64,000 bases of DNA from Chlorophyllum brunneum (lineage: Eukaryota > Basidiomycota > Agaricomycetes > Agaricales > Agaricaceae), in assembly GCA_963576785.1 (NCBI GenBank), contig OY756142.1, forward strand, positions 310,001 through 374,000, given 5' to 3'. Positions 44,842 through 58,997 of this stretch are shown in pieces (position 1 is the stretch's first letter; every line of letters begins with the position of its first letter). The notes beneath the pieces are model-generated. The model did not search any database and had not been told where the DNA came from. It saw only the letters and a program-made list of their open reading frames with translations. The position numbers and the translations under genes are program-made.

Positions 44842-47800
44842 TCATATCATCAAATCCACGAGACCGGGTATCCAGTTGATCATTTTTGTAGCGTAACCGT
44901 GTTGTAAAGGAAGGAATTGAAGGCTTTGCGCGAGCCCCTGCATCTGATATGCCTCGAGGGCACTCAGCAGAGCAGGAGTAGCAGTGCTATCCTCCATGGT
45001 GTTCAGTGTTGATGACGACATATCCTCATGATTGCCCAAGCCTGGGGACTCGGGTTGGGAAAGTCGATAAATGCTCGACACGTAGCGAAGGATAGCAGGA
45101 TTGGAGGAGGAATGGAAGGCACTGATGACTTTGTCCTGCAAGTTGCCAAACCTGGGCGGTGATTTCAGTACGATTCACACTGTCATGCGCGGGAATTTGA
45201 CTTACACCAATGAAACAATGTCTGGATAGACACTACCAAGGTCTGCTAACAGCGAATACAACATCTCTGTTTCTGCGTCGTCGCCTTGGGCTGTTGATAG
45301 CATGGTTCCAGCAAATGTCGCCACAAAGAGGGCGGTTTCGGGGTCTTTGACACCGAGGAAGTTGTGCGTCACCGTGGGTACGTGAGTTTGCTGATCAGTC
45401 TCGGGTAGACCGGCATCTGCGTGCCAAACATCCCCAATGTTGCATTCCCGCAACAGCTTACGATAACTGTCTGGTGTCGTTGCTGCAGGTAAAAGGGCCA
45501 GAAAGTAGCCTAGAATGGAAGGTGATGGAGAACATTTGAAGCCGTTCGTGACGTCGGAATCTTTTTCCGCCCGAACCGTGATGCGAAGCAGTGTCGTGAG
45601 TGCGGCCTCGGTATGTTCTCTGAAGTGTCGCAGCCGCATGCCCTTGAAGATGATAGCGGCGAGGGTGAACGAGAAGCTCGATTCGAAAGAGAACTTGAGG
45701 AGCCTATCCAGCTGGCTTGTGATCTCCTCCAGGGGCGCACGACTTTCCATCAGCACGTTTTGTACCGAATGATTCAGGAACATTCCTTGGTCATTCATGG
45801 CCTCGAGTGATACTCGAAGCAATATGGTCGCTTCGAAGTAGAACGCCGAGTAGCTTGATTGCAGCAAGCTAATTGCCAGCCAGAATACTGAGGAGATATA
45901 GCGAGAATTCTTTTGGAGAATGGGGATGACTCGACAAACACAGCGGAGCATGCTGACGACGGTGTTAGAGTGGTTTTCGTCAGCCTGCACTAAAGCTGCA
46001 CGAAAAGCGACCAGAATCTGGTAGAGGAAGTCGTCGTCGACATCTTGATTGGCTAAAGTTGCGAGAGCAACGAAAGAACGTGTCTGGATTGCTGGAATAT
46101 TCTGGAAGGCTGTAGATGTCACCAAACTCATCCACCGAGCTCGCCATATATTCAGAAGGCCTGAAAGTGTCTATGTTAGTCGAAAGCGGGGGGGAGCGGT
46201 AATTCATAGTTACCTTTCGACCCAGAGGCTATTTCCATGATCCTTGCTAGGAATGTGGCAAGTTCCTCAAGATTATCGAGATACTGCTTGTCATTTTGTG
46301 GAATCCAAATGGTGTGCTTGGCCGTAGGGACAGGTCTTTGGAGTCCAAACAATTGAAGAGTCCCAGGTGCGGTGTAGTCCTTGATGACTTGAAGAAGCTC
46401 TGTACCAGGCATGTCCTCCGTTCTTGAAACGTATAACGACTGCAGGAGATTGAGAACTATGCTATAAACGGATTTTCGGACTTGAATGGGGCCATCTGCT
46501 GCGACCAGCATGACTATATGTATGATCTCGGGGACGAATAGCTGGTTCTGCGTGAGCTGGCGGGATTGAGAGCCAACTACAAGACAAAGTTTGACCAGCG
46601 TTGACACTTCGTTGTAGTTTGCATGTTCGGATACGTTGTTTGCAAGATGGGTCGGAGGACGGTTGAGGGCCTGCAACTCATGGATTAGCTCTTGACGGTG
46701 CCTGAGGAGATCTGGCTCACCTTCCGCAGCTTGTGATAAACTCTCCCGCGAACGCTGATAGAAGTAATCGTGGCAACAATGTGGGAAACTGTCTCGCATC
46801 GGGGGTTGTTGATACCACCGTCAGAAGCTGTACGGATCAACTCATCCAGAACTGCGTCAACGATAGAGTTGTCCGATTTGCTGACTTCGGACCAAATACA
46901 CCTCTGAAGTGTGGGAGTGATCTATTACAGGCGGTGAAAAAGGGGAACAAGAAGGATAGGGGAACAACTAACGTGGGGGAATGAGATCGATAGCTCCGCC
47001 AGTGTTCTAATACAATCTCTGACGCGGGCGCCGGATCTCTCGTAAAGATTATGGGTAGGGTTGACGAAGTGAGCGAGATTTTTGATCCAGGGGCTCATAT
47101 AATGCAAGCAAGCGGAGCCTTGACCCAGATCTTTCCCCATGGATTTCAAAGATACAGATACCTCATGAATGAAATCCAGCGTCAATTGTGGGGCAAATTC
47201 GGCCAATTTTTCACTGAGCTGGTTCACGAAAACAACTGGGTCGCAGGGAATCACACCAGCTACTGAGGTTGAGTGATGGCACCTTCAGCTTTAATGGAGC
47301 AAAGACGAACCTTGGGTTGCGACAATAGGACTCTTGTCATATTTGAGGTAAGCGCACACCGCCCCAAGAAGGTGATATGCAGCGCTGCGCATCGTTTCAT
47401 CTTCCAGATCGACGCTAAAGAATCCGATGTGGAGCAGGGTGGCAGGAACGTTGGAGAAGCGAGAGAATCGTTCCGAGATGGGCGTTTGAGTATCCTTCAG
47501 TCTGCCCTTGGTATGTCGAATAGCCTGAAACGAAAGGCGTTACTAAAAGGTTACTCATGATCAAAAGGAGTAAATGATTGACCTTGACGATAGGGTCCCG
47601 TAAAGAGGAAAAGAAATACGTGGTACTACCCTGCCTACGGCGGACGATGAACTCGTTCAGATCGTGGCCTGTGAAGATATTATAGATGTCTCCGATGTCT
47701 GCTAGGTGGATGATTTCAACGTTTCGACACGCAAGTACAGGCGAGACTGCTTGTCGTTGACACTGCAGTGCGAGGTTTCAGAGTGCTGGATAAAAAGAAT

Positions 47801-50800
47801 AGGGCGCGGACTAACAGATGTAATGCGGATGTGCGAACTTGCAACTCGCAGCATCACCGGGACACGCATGGAATTTGACTGCTTCCATGTAACATCCTGG
47901 AACTCCTCGTATGGTTCTTGCTCAAGTGCATCTACTCGAAGATTAGTGGTATCACACCAATTTGCATCAAATGATCGTACTTGGTTCAGCCAAAGCTTCT
48001 ACGATCATTTCTGGTAGTTCTTCCAACAGATCAGCAACAGACACATAGGTCTTAACCGAGGAACAGAAGGGTGTCCCTTTCGAACACGTTAATCGAAGCT
48101 CGAAATAGAGAATAAGTTTCCATACCAGCCATGAAGTTATATAGGCGCCGGAGATACTTCTGCGCGAGGGAGTTCGGATTCAGGAAATGTGCAGTCATAA
48201 AGCGATCTCTAATGTTCTTGGGCACAATCTCCGCGCAGAACCTGAGCCACTGGAGCGGCAGCTCGGACGTCGGCGTGAAACCAGTACAATCGACGATGAC
48301 ATCAAAACTTCGACTAAGATGCTTTGGATCAGTTAACACCTGTTTCTGAGTTGTAAGATTGATAGTGAGTACGAAATCCCTTAGGAAACATCACCTTTAG
48401 AATATAATACATAAGAAGCTCTATGTCGATGGCCTCCACGTCGAGCCTAGACAGTCGTAAAACAAAAATGATTATGTCCTAGGCCATCTTCAGTTCTGAA
48501 AACGAATGAGGGTATAGAACTGTGTTGACTAACCCGATCATTCGTTGGGGTTTCCATGAAGAACCTCTGGACAGAGGCGGTGCTTTGGTCCGCATAGCGA
48601 CTCATGAGGTCAAGGTATTCACGCAACTCGCTCGTATCGTAAATGGGTAGCTGAGGGATAGCGATAGGAGAACCGAGATCCACCAAGAGGGCACATAACT
48701 CGTCCCACGCGCGTTTGCCATTGAGAGCCGAAGGATCACCATCTGCGGTCGGTCTCGACATACTCAACAATTCTTTGCCAATCTTGTCCGCGTGTCTATC
48801 CAAGAATCGATGTAGCACAATGGCGTCTGTGTCGTCGTTGACAGTCCCTTGCCAATGGTCTTCACACTCCAGAAGAGGTGGAGGAGTTTTCTGTGTTGTT
48901 ATCAGCAACAAGAGCTCGAAACACACGGAAGGCCTTACGTGAATTTCACTTAGGAATCGAGTAACATTGGCGATTTGTCCCTCCAAAAACTTGTTCAATA
49001 CCATCATGTAAGCCTCCTTCCCAAAGAAGATGTTATTGGCAAGATTTTGCAAAATCTTGCCGACCACCATAAGACCTCGGCGCATGGTAGCACGATTCTC
49101 AGTCGGCAATTCGATATCAACATTCTCGGGGGCAACGACGGCAGGAGTGATGAATCTAGGAGAGCCATTGAGCGATCTGCCTCGGAAACAAGTGGCTTTA
49201 CACACCGGAGGAATATGAACGCTCCCATCACTGCAAACTTGGCAGTTGGCCAAATCTCTTGACTGGGAACTATTAGTCATTATATAACACGTAGGGAATG
49301 GTTGGGACTTACACTCTATGCGAAATATAGGATGAAATCTCTCGTAGCATTCTAAGCACAAGAATCAATTAGTAGCATTGGAGGGATTGATGGACTCAAC
49401 TTACGGAGGCATCTGAGGCAGGGAAGACGTCATTAAGCTCAGGAACTTGGACGCCACATACTCAACGGTCCTCTGATTTTCGATGAGATCTTGTTCCTTT
49501 GCCTTGCTCGGGTCCATTTCATAGCTATGCCCTAGGGGTAACTCCCGCATACATGCAATCAGAGGGACTATTAAACTCCTTAGGTAGTTGTATCCGTGAA
49601 TCTTGGCAAAGCTGGAAAGAAACTTGTTCCCGACGGAATTACGGCGGAATAGAGACACTTCAGTATCAGCTTGCGAGATTTCAGCATCGACGAGAGCCTT
49701 GAGGAAACTCATTAGTGATGTCCGAGTGTCGAATATATTGAGCAAGACGGAGATCATGATATCGTCTTCTGAGAACGGGCAAACCTCGACAATCGTCATG
49801 GCCAAAACGAGCTGAAGCAGAGTCAGGAAAATTCCTTCTGATCGGGGGATGGACCAACCATTGAACCCCGGACCAACTATCGAAGTGAAGCGTCAATCTC
49901 CGCAAGAATATTCCGAAGATCACCACGTACCTCAGTGAGGCGGGTATTCCGACTCTGGGCGGCAGACCGCTCCTCGGCATTAAACGTCGTACCCTGCCCA
50001 ATGACGCGCGCAAAGACGTGTGCAAATATAGCCCTCTTGCGTTTGTCTTCATCATACGCCAGCGGAAGACACTGCTTGAAACCAATTTCGCTATTCGCAC
50101 TGACGAGATTGGCAAGGCCAGTGATCACCAGTTCGCGAATTTCGACTTCCCGTTGTGAAGTTTGTAACCTCTGTAACAAGTGAGAATTCGGGTCGATTGT
50201 ATATCTCGGTGTGCCATACCTCCACATTCAAAAACTCTATCTCGTCGTCCGAGTCCACGATCTATCATACCCGAATAAGTCAATCAATCATGAGGGAGAT
50301 GAATCACCACGCACAGTGTAAACAGGGCGATACATTTCCAAGAATTGGAGTAGTGTATGCGAGTACTTGTTAAACTCCCTCGAAACAACATGGATAGTGT
50401 CATCACCAGCATTGAGGCTGTCCGCGAACCGGAGTTGGAACTTATCGAGGAGCTTGACGAAGGTCCTCAAGCAAGCAATATTAAATTCATCCAACTGATT
50501 ATCCCGTCCCGCCTCCTATTGCGACCATTGGTAAGCCTTTAATTATCAGAGGAGATCTCATACCGATACAGTGCCCTCAATCCACTCCATCAACAGCTCA
50601 ACGATATTCTGTCTCGCAGGACTCTCCTTCCTCAAGATGAAAGTATCAGTCCGGGTGCAGATACTATCGCAGAGACTGCAAAACTTCAGTCGAAGGCGAA
50701 AAGTCGGGGTGCCGACACAGCGAGAAATCATGGCCGTCAGCGAAGTGAGAGTAGAGCTGATGTCAAATGTCATCTTCTCCTCGAGGTGCCGCTCATTCTC

Positions 50801-53800
50801 CAGAATTAACTTGAGAATAGCAATGAACTTCATTATAATATATCAGTAAATCGCCCCCTAGTAGCGTAGACATTGGGACGGACCTGATCCAAGAACAACA
50901 GATAATCATCAGATAAATTATACCCATCATATTCATACGCGCGGGTCCTCCTACGCGAAAATAAAACCATTGAGCTCTGTGACACGGCCATAAACTCGAA
51001 AAAAATCACTCACTCATCGAGATACTTCAATACCCGCGGATACAACTTTGGATGCAACTCAGCTCCCAGCGCCTCCCTCGCAAGATCCCGCGTTGCCACA
51101 TCCGGAATTGTCAGTATCTTGTTTAGATCCGACAGGAATGGGTTCAAATAGGGATAAATATCATCCATCGCCAACAACTCATCCGGCAAATGCTTGTACG
51201 GAATCATTGCGACGAGTTTGCTTCTCACTTCCTTGCTGTTCTCTAAACACATACCACCAAACGCGGCCATGAAAAGCGTCAGATTGTGCCATTGGAACTT
51301 CAGGTCCTACTTCGCATTAAAAGCACTGCCAAAACTGAAAGCAGACACGTACTCACCTGGTTCTTCCAGTTGGGACCCGCAGAGATACGGAACGAGCGAC
51401 TCTGATCCCGTACTACGTCAAGGACAGGCTCAGTCAACAACCTCCAACGCTTATGACACTCATTCCACACCACGACATCAACTGCTGGGCACGGCGCCAG
51501 CAAGCGCAAGTACTTGCGAATACGCTTCTGATGACCCACACGGCCTTTCAAACTTACTCAGAATTATCAATCTTTCCGGGGGGTGGTACTCACCAACAAC
51601 GGTAACCTTCGGATCTCCCAATTGTTCATATACACGAGCCCGCTTGGCATAATCCTCCGGTTTGATGAAATCTATTTGTGGCGCATCTGGTTGACGTTGG
51701 ATAGCAGCCAGGTGCCTGAGACCCTTAGCTGCCATCTGGGAGATTGCATTGTTCGACGAAGTCAGGGTAACGGTAAACGCTATCTCTGCCATGACGAATG
51801 CAGATACGCGATCAGGGTCCAACTGGATCTCTTTCACGTGGTGGCCCTGTACAAAGCGTGAACAAGAGACAACCCGGAGTAAGATTAAGACGTACCTCAA
51901 TCCTGACAAGATACAACTCGAGGAGTTGCAGTGCCAGTTGAACCCATAGACGTTGCAGTTCGATGTCTTCACGGGCACGGAGTAGATGTACAGAAACACT
52001 GAGTAGAGTAGCAGGCCTAAACAGCCTAATCAGTGAAAACTTCATTTGAAACTGGAGAGGACATACAGGGATGACTTGATGAGCTTCGACATCAGCGGGA
52101 AATGTGGCGCAGAAGGTGAAGTTCGGAACATGTTAAGCGCAAGTCGACAAAGACAAGTCGTCGTCGAAACTTTCACCGAATTATCCACAGCTGCATCCCA
52201 AATCTTGACAACAACAGTAACCCATTCCTCCAAATCTGCAGACGAAGCGCCCGTAGTGTGAAATGCTGAATCAGCCCTCCATAAGGATAGAATCCCCAAC
52301 ATGAGTAGTTCGCGATCAGTCAACGCTTCTGAAACAGCGCGTTTGGCTTTGGGATGACTTTCAGGTCGTTTCATAGCGCCCCAGGAGTCGAGTTCAGGTC
52401 TCCTATGACCAAGTGTTTTGAACACCTCACGACATCGTTTTCCTATGACTTCGTGCAAAGGTTCAAGGGAACGTTGCCAAGGGAAAAACGGGGCCTAGTT
52501 ATCAATGAGGTTTCGTATCCGTAACAAAATACGCTCCACCCACCTCTTGTGCCAACGTCAAACAAGCCCTCACAGCACAAATCTTGATGGCGTCAGAACG
52601 TGTAGGTTCCATCCATTCCTTAATCAAAGGAACGGACTCTTCTGGAGACAAGAACCGGTATACGGTAACCAGCACGTTCGCATATAGCACTACATCAATC
52701 TCATCGGCATCCCAGACGCTCTGCCGACCTGTAATCTTCTGAGAAATCTGGTTGAGCGCACTCTAGTAAAAAAAAGTATTAGCAAACAGAACCAGGGAAG
52801 CTAAGTGACAGGTATGATGATATACCTTGATTTCATGGGCAACATCAACAGCTAAGAGGCGCAACGGAACCTCCTCATCCTCGTCAACGGCAGCCACGGT
52901 CGCACCACGACACAAATCAACGGCGGACGCCAAAGCGACCTCAGAATATTTCCAAACCCCAGGACAACTCGTTTGCTTCAATAGTTCATTCAGGAATTTG
53001 AGATCCTATAGAACTAAAATAAGCGGACACACCGACACGAAGTTGATCGCCGTACCTTTCTCGAAGGCTTGAACCCTTTCCCACTGTATTGGATATGGTC
53101 CGTCGCAAGCCTTTCAGAGGTCATCGCACACAACGCAGTAAGAGTAGGCCAAATGATCCTCTCATCTCCAGGCTTGTGCTTCGTGAAGAGTAGATCAAAG
53201 ACACGTTCGGGGGCTCCTTCGGTTTTACCTCTGGTTCGAATAACCTCATTGTACTCCCTCGGGAGACACTGTATCCAGTTCCAGATAGCAGACCGAAGGG
53301 GGATAGCAATAGCTAGTTGAGCCTCGCGACCCATATTCACAAGCAGGGACGATAGTTCTGTGGAAAAGATCGAATAAGGAATAAGACCAAAATGGAAATC
53401 CGGAACCCACCGTTGAGAACTTGTAACAATCGTGGTCTGTCGAAGACAATATATGCCAACAATTGCAGGTCTGTCAGGTCCGTCGTTTCCTCGGGCTTAT
53501 TGGCTAAGGCTCGTATCTTCGACCTGAGTCGTTCGAAGACTGTGTTCCAATTCGATGCGGAGATACTAAAAATGATGCGACCGGAGAACTCTGCAATCAA
53601 CGCGATGACAGCCGTCCTCGATTTAACTAGCGACATGTGGGTTTTCTGGTACATCATTTGAGCTGTCGGTATGCGGACGGCAGAGCTGATGCTCATCGTG
53701 CCAGAAAGAACTGAGCCCGAAGAGGGCTGCGTCCTTAAAGGGTGATGATTGCCGATTGGCTCAACGTTGTCAGTGGGGGCTTCATGTTGCACCGCCGGCT

Positions 53801-54643
53801 CGGTCTCAAAGTCACGGAAAGTGATATCTGATGTCTTGGAAGGAAGAATGAGTGGAGCCTCGATGGGAGCAGTTTGTCGAAGAAAAATGAGGATGATGCT
53901 GAGAACATAGCGTGCGCAACGGTCTTCAAGAGGTGGGACATCGATAGGCCAAGATGTGGCATCAGAATACTCTGATGAAATCTGTCGTCTTCGTGGTTGG
54001 AATGAACTAGCGGTTGGGGAGTTGGGAGCTAGGCATGACGAAGCTGCAGTGGAGTGGCCCTGTGAATGGGAACCACCCGCAAGGCGCGAGGCAAAGTTGA
54101 CAGACAGAACCTTGAGTACGAAGAGCTGAGACTGAAGGGTCTCGAGTGAGAACTGCCCATGCTCATCCATCTGCTGCAGATACTCGTGAGCAAGTTCGAA
54201 ACTTCGCGGGTCAAGGAGTGAATACCTTGGAGAGCGCGTCCAAGATGTTGCCCAAGGTCCATGCTATCACCGCCAATGCGTCATTCGGTAGATCAGTTAG
54301 CGCATCAATGGCCTCTTGTACAATCTCATCGGCTTCGACTGCGTCCAAGGTGTGTCCGGAATTGCATGGAAGCTGAACAAAATGAGCATACAAGTCGAAC
54401 ACTGGGAACTATACTGAGGTCACGTACCTTAGCCCTTAACCGACTTGCCAATGCAGATACGACTTTCTGATAGCGATTCCCATTTATCTCCATGGTGAGT
54501 TGTGACGGATGCTGGGATGGAAGTGACTGCGAAGTGATGAGTGTAACATTTGACTCGCCAGGCCTGAGCGTGCGTGAAGTTGCAGTAAGGCTGGTTGAAG
54601 ACCCCTGAGAAGGACCGACTGCTCCAGAAGGTCGGCGAGGCAT
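44842..54643 (-). CDS. Ira/neurofibromin-type Ras GTPase-activating protein
   Basis: The largest gene of the window: about 9.8 kb, 20 or more exons, some 2,600-2,700 residues. First ATG 54643 (MPRRPSGAVGPSQGSSTS); the open frame further upstream begins at TTG. A long helical-repeat N-terminal region leads to the RasGAP domain: SLFRRNS with the arginine finger near 49.6 kb, then across introns GAFIFLRFITPAVVAP (the FLR-PA signature) near 49.2-49.1 kb and RGLMVVGKILQNLANNIFFG. Next comes a CRAL-TRIO/Sec14-like domain near 48.3-48.1 kb (SFDVIVDCTGFTP, LPLQWLRFCAEIVP) and the PH-like part (about 47.9 kb), the Sec14-PH module of neurofibromin. A further ~900 residues of helical repeats finish at 44842. 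Yeast IRA1/IRA2 switch Ras off and lower cAMP/PKA signalling; I infer the same role. All catalytic signatures are intact. Confidence 0.93.
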
Positions 54644-56112
54644 ATTTGTCGCTCCTCTACCACCTCCTGTCCCAGGGAACTTTTCGAGCAGGGACACGTA
54701 ATCCACAGCGACGAAGGAACGTACAGCGGGTAGTTCGGGCCGTGAATATGGTAGGAAAGGAGTGGGAGCGATGGAATGCTCGTGCTGGGGACGCCTAATA
54801 CACCGTGGATTGGGTGCAATCAACTGCTAGAGCTGGCGCACGGGAACTAATGATGATGGCTGACTAAGCGGCATTTTCTCAATCATGGGAATCAGTTTCG
54901 TGCAGTATTCGGCGAAGGGATGGGCCTAGATATTCGTTCAGCAGCGTTTCCAGTTTGCTGTAGGAGCTATATTTGGCCTGGCAAATGTAGACATTCCAAT
55001 TGATCCTCGTATACCCGTCAGGGTGCGGCGCTGCATGCTATGGCCAGCGCTTTGGTCAAGGGTACACCGCCATCATCCAAGGATGGAAATTCTTTCACGG
55101 TAACCTGACCAACCTCTCTAGGCCTTACCCTCGAACCGAGACGTTCGGACCATAGACCGTGTCAAGACCTATACCAATCCAATGGAACAATGCCAGCGCC
55201 TCGCGCGGCAAGTCGAAATTAGCTCGTCGGAATGTCGACAGTTTGCACTAAAAAGGAACCCCAAAACGGACAAGGGAGGCCCAGTTGTGTGCAAACCGTA
55301 TACCATCCGTGCTCTTGACCGTAATCATCACCCTAATGATAATAACACGGAGAGTGTGGAAGCCAGTGCACAGCCACTGGACCCACAGTAATATACAAAC
55401 CGGAGAAGCATCCCAAGAGGGTTGAGTGACAGAAGTGATCTCAGGCTCCCATCACCTCTTAATTTCTTTATGCCATCACTCTATTGTTCCCCTAAAACGT
55501 ACAGAAAGAATGTGTCCGTGTTGCACGTGCAATAGCGCGAGGACAATGGGTGGGTAATTGTACAGGTAACCTGATCTCGGCAGATGGACCTGCATTTGAA
55601 TGAACAAGCACTCGTCCGAGTGGGTGATACGTCCAAGCTGGATGGAATGGCAACAAGGATGGAGAATGTTGACCGAGTCAGGGGAAACCGCGGGAATTCC
55701 AAAAACGATTTTCCTTGAGCTCCGCAACAATTTGAGACCCCTGGTGCACCTCGCAACGTACCACGTCGACCCCGTCCAAACTCTGATTGTTCGCCGTGTT
55801 TTGGACTCATCCACCACTCTCTCCGGTACCATCCTTGGTCATTCCAACCCTGCTGCCTTCTTGCTCTCGCTTTTTGGTTGCTCTCCAGTCGATTTGCGCT
55901 GTTGCGGTCTGGTCCCTGCTTTTCCTCGCTCTTCCTTCCTCCCCCTATCGTTTTTGTCGTTCTCTTTCTTGCTCGCGTATCTTCTCACCATCCATCTTAT
56001 TCTCGCAGCCCAGGAAGACTAATTTCCTCCCTGGCTGTTTTATTTTCACCACACCCCCCCCACCCCAACTAACCTAGCCTCGCCCGCTTTATTGCATCCT
56101 ACCTCTCCTACC
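54644..56112. other. 1.5 kb divergent promoter region of the RasGAP and RRM-protein genes
   Basis: Short frames without motifs. The right third (about 55800-56110) is a pyrimidine-rich leader, typical of a highly expressed fungal gene, for the RRM protein. Confidence 0.45.
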
Positions 56113-58997
56113 ATGTCTCGTGTCGACGCAAAGGATATTGACCTTACTCTGGGGTTCAACACGTCGGCGTATCGCGGGTCGAGGGACAGAGAGGCGGAGA
56201 TTGCAGCGCTGATCTCGCTACGGAGTGATCGAGAGCGATCGCAGGGCCTGGGGAGATATTCTGGGCTGAACACAGCACTTGGTGGGCCAGCACGGGCACT
56301 TGAGCACGATTACGGGTGTGGGCCCACCACCGATCCCATACCGGGACCAAACAGAAACAACCCAAGCAATCCGACATTGCAATTCGCCTCTCAACCCATC
56401 TCTGCCTTCAACCACCACCTTCACCTCTACCGCTCCCCTCCCTCCCCCCACTCCCACTCCCCTATCAGCGACCAGGGCACCCTCTATCAATCCTCTCCCA
56501 TCTCCGACAGAGACAACCCCTCTCGCCAGGCACACTCCGCCGGCCCGACCCCGCTCCCGCCCCCCGCCACCAATTTATCGAGGTCAACTCTTCTCTGGGG
56601 CAACTTTGAGCCCTGGATGGACGAGGAGTACGCCAAACAGGTCTGCAATCTTATGGGCTGGGATCCTGTCAATATCAAGGTGCCACACCCCGTTCCCGAT
56701 CCTGCTACTGGCCAACAAGCCAACAACCCTGGCTATTGTTTCCTGACATTCTCGACCCCTGCACACGCCGCATCCGTCCTCGCTCAGATCAATAACAACG
56801 GCAAAGGCAGCGCCATGACCATGCCCAACTCATCCAAGCCCTTCGTCCTCAACTGGGCCCCCGCTGTTCCGCCCTCGATGAGCACCCCCCTAGCCCCTGC
56901 CACGCCCGCATATAGTGCCAGTCCCCAGCAGTATCAGAAAGAGTACAGCATCTTCGTCGGGGATCTTGCTCCAGAAACCTCCAACTCTGATCTTGTGGCT
57001 GTCTTCCGTAACCCTGTACTCGGCCTGCGCAATGACAGGGAACCCAAGTTCATTCGGCCATTCCTCAGCTGTAAGAGCGCCAAGATCATGCTCGATCCTG
57101 TCACTGGCGTATCTCGCGGGTATGGCTTTGTACGGTATGCGCTTTCTCTGACTTGATCTTCATACATGGCGCTGACTTGACGCTGTAAGATTCACTGACG
57201 AAGCTGATCAGCAACGGGCGTTGATTGAAATGCATGGGCTTTACTGTTTGTCCCGACCTAGTAAGCTCGCCTTCATATATGCACTGCATATATTTGACAC
57301 TTTTTTCCCAGTGCGCATTTCCCCAGCGACAGCCAAATTTAAACCGCCTTCAGCTCTCCCGATGGAATATCCTCAAGGGCAGTTCGGCACAGTTGCCCAG
57401 GCTGCTGACAATCAATCAGTGACTCTCACCCTCCCGGCTCCAGCTACGACTCAAACCAAGAGCGTATCCGCACCTATCGCTGCTACAAACTCCAATAGTT
57501 CCCTTGGAAGTAATTCAGTACAAGGATCGTCCTCCAACAACTCTTTGGGTGGCTCCAGCTCTGGTGCTTCCTTGAGTTCGAATGCGGCACCTGGCGTAAG
57601 CTGATATTCATCGGATAATTTCCGTCTTATTTAATTCTTATGACAGCTCCCGCAGGGCTTTCCTAATAATGATGCAACCGGTCCCAGGCTCGGCAATGGG
57701 GCAGGCGTCCCATCATTACTCAGCGAGGCCCAACTCCGCCAAGTGCTTGGCCAAACAGATGGGTACCTAATCAACGAGGAGTCTTGGAAACATCACGCGC
57801 AGGCAAGAGCGATATTAGGCAATCTTATTGGGCCCAATGGCGAGCAGCTCACCTCGACTGACCCCTATAACACTACTGTATTCGTTGGGGGCCTGTCACC
57901 TTTGATATCCGAAGAGACTCTCAGGACGTTCTTTGCCCCTTTTGGTGACATTCACTACGTATGTATTTTTCTGGTCCCAACACCCTCATACACCTAACAC
58001 CCGGAAAGGTGAAAGTTCCTGTCGGCAAGCACTGTGGCTTCGTCCAATTTGTACGTAAATCCGATGCCGAGCGTGCTATTGAAAAGATGCAAGGCTTTCC
58101 AATTGGTGGTAGTCGTATTCGATTGAGCTGGGGTCGTAGTCAGTGTAAGTGCACCGGAATATGTCGTGTGTACAATGATCACTCATCATTGTTCCAGACA
58201 AGGCTGCTCAGGCTGCTGCTCAGGCTGCCCAGGCTGCCGCGCTACAAACCAATTACACTGCACCTGCCTTACCTACGGGCAACTCCATGACACCCGATCA
58301 GGCACTGCAGTTGCTGTATAAGTTGAGCCAGCAGGGCTATGTCTCTCCAGGACCTTCGGGTGCGGCCAACGATGTGAATGTCAACAACACGGGTTCCGCT
58401 AATGACACGTTTGCAACCAACATCTCTACCCTCGGACCTGAGGTCAAACTAAGATCAGGACCCGATACCCCTCAGAATGGGGATTCCTTCCCTTCAAATG
58501 CCTTTCTGCCCAGACCCGACGTTCAGCGCATGCTTTCCAACTTCTCTCCGTTCTCGCCAGACCCTGATTCTTTCGTCGAGGAGGCCAAACCACGCGATAC
58601 TCCTTCGTTTGTTCGCTCCGAAGCTCTACCTCATCCATCCAAGGCATTCGCGCCTGGCTTCTACCCTCACCACTTGCAAACTCAGGAGCTCAAGCATTCG
58701 AATGGAACGCCCGTTACTGGAAAACTCTCTCCGTCTGGTCGCTCGTCCAGCGCTTCACGTTACGGCTCCTATCTCGACATGCCGGATAGGACTATCAGCC
58801 GCCCAGATTCATCTTCACGTCCTCCTTCCGGTCAATTTATATTGGGCAGTCATGCAGAAGCTGACCACAACGACCTAGAAGATCTGAATGGAACTCTCGC
58901 TAGTCTTGATCTGGATCGCCCATGGAAATCACCTGAGGTGCCTGGCGGTACCCCGACCTCGTACCAACAAGCTATCAAGCCCTCGTCACCCAAATAG
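56113..58997 (+). CDS. RNA-binding protein with three RRMs (Nam8/Csx1/Ngr1-like)
   Basis: Six exons. ATG 56113 begins MSRVDAKDIDLTLGFNTSAY. RRM1 starts STLLWGNFEPWMDEEYAKQV and contains GYCFLTFST. RRM2 has YSIFVGDLAPETSNSDLVAV and, at the intron, SRGYGFVRFTDEADQQRAL. After a Ser/Asn-rich linker RRM3 reads TTVFVGGLSPLISEETLRTF, FAPFGDIHYVKVP and CGFVQFVRKSDAERA, ending IRLSWGRSQ. That ending is the hallmark of the Nam8/Ngr1/Csx1/TIA-like group. An Ala/Gln-rich stretch (KAAQAAAQAAQAAA) and a Ser/Pro-rich tail complete ~840 residues. Relatives act in U1 snRNP splice-site choice (Nam8) or stress-mRNA stability (Csx1); which role applies cannot be told here. RRM2 has a 13-residue insertion between its first helix and second strand (NPVLGLRNDREPK). 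Confidence 0.9.

Noticed and set aside
55600..56022. 140-residue plus-strand frame upstream of the RRM gene
   Set aside because: Translation of the pyrimidine-rich leader (Leu/Ser/Phe-rich); no motif.
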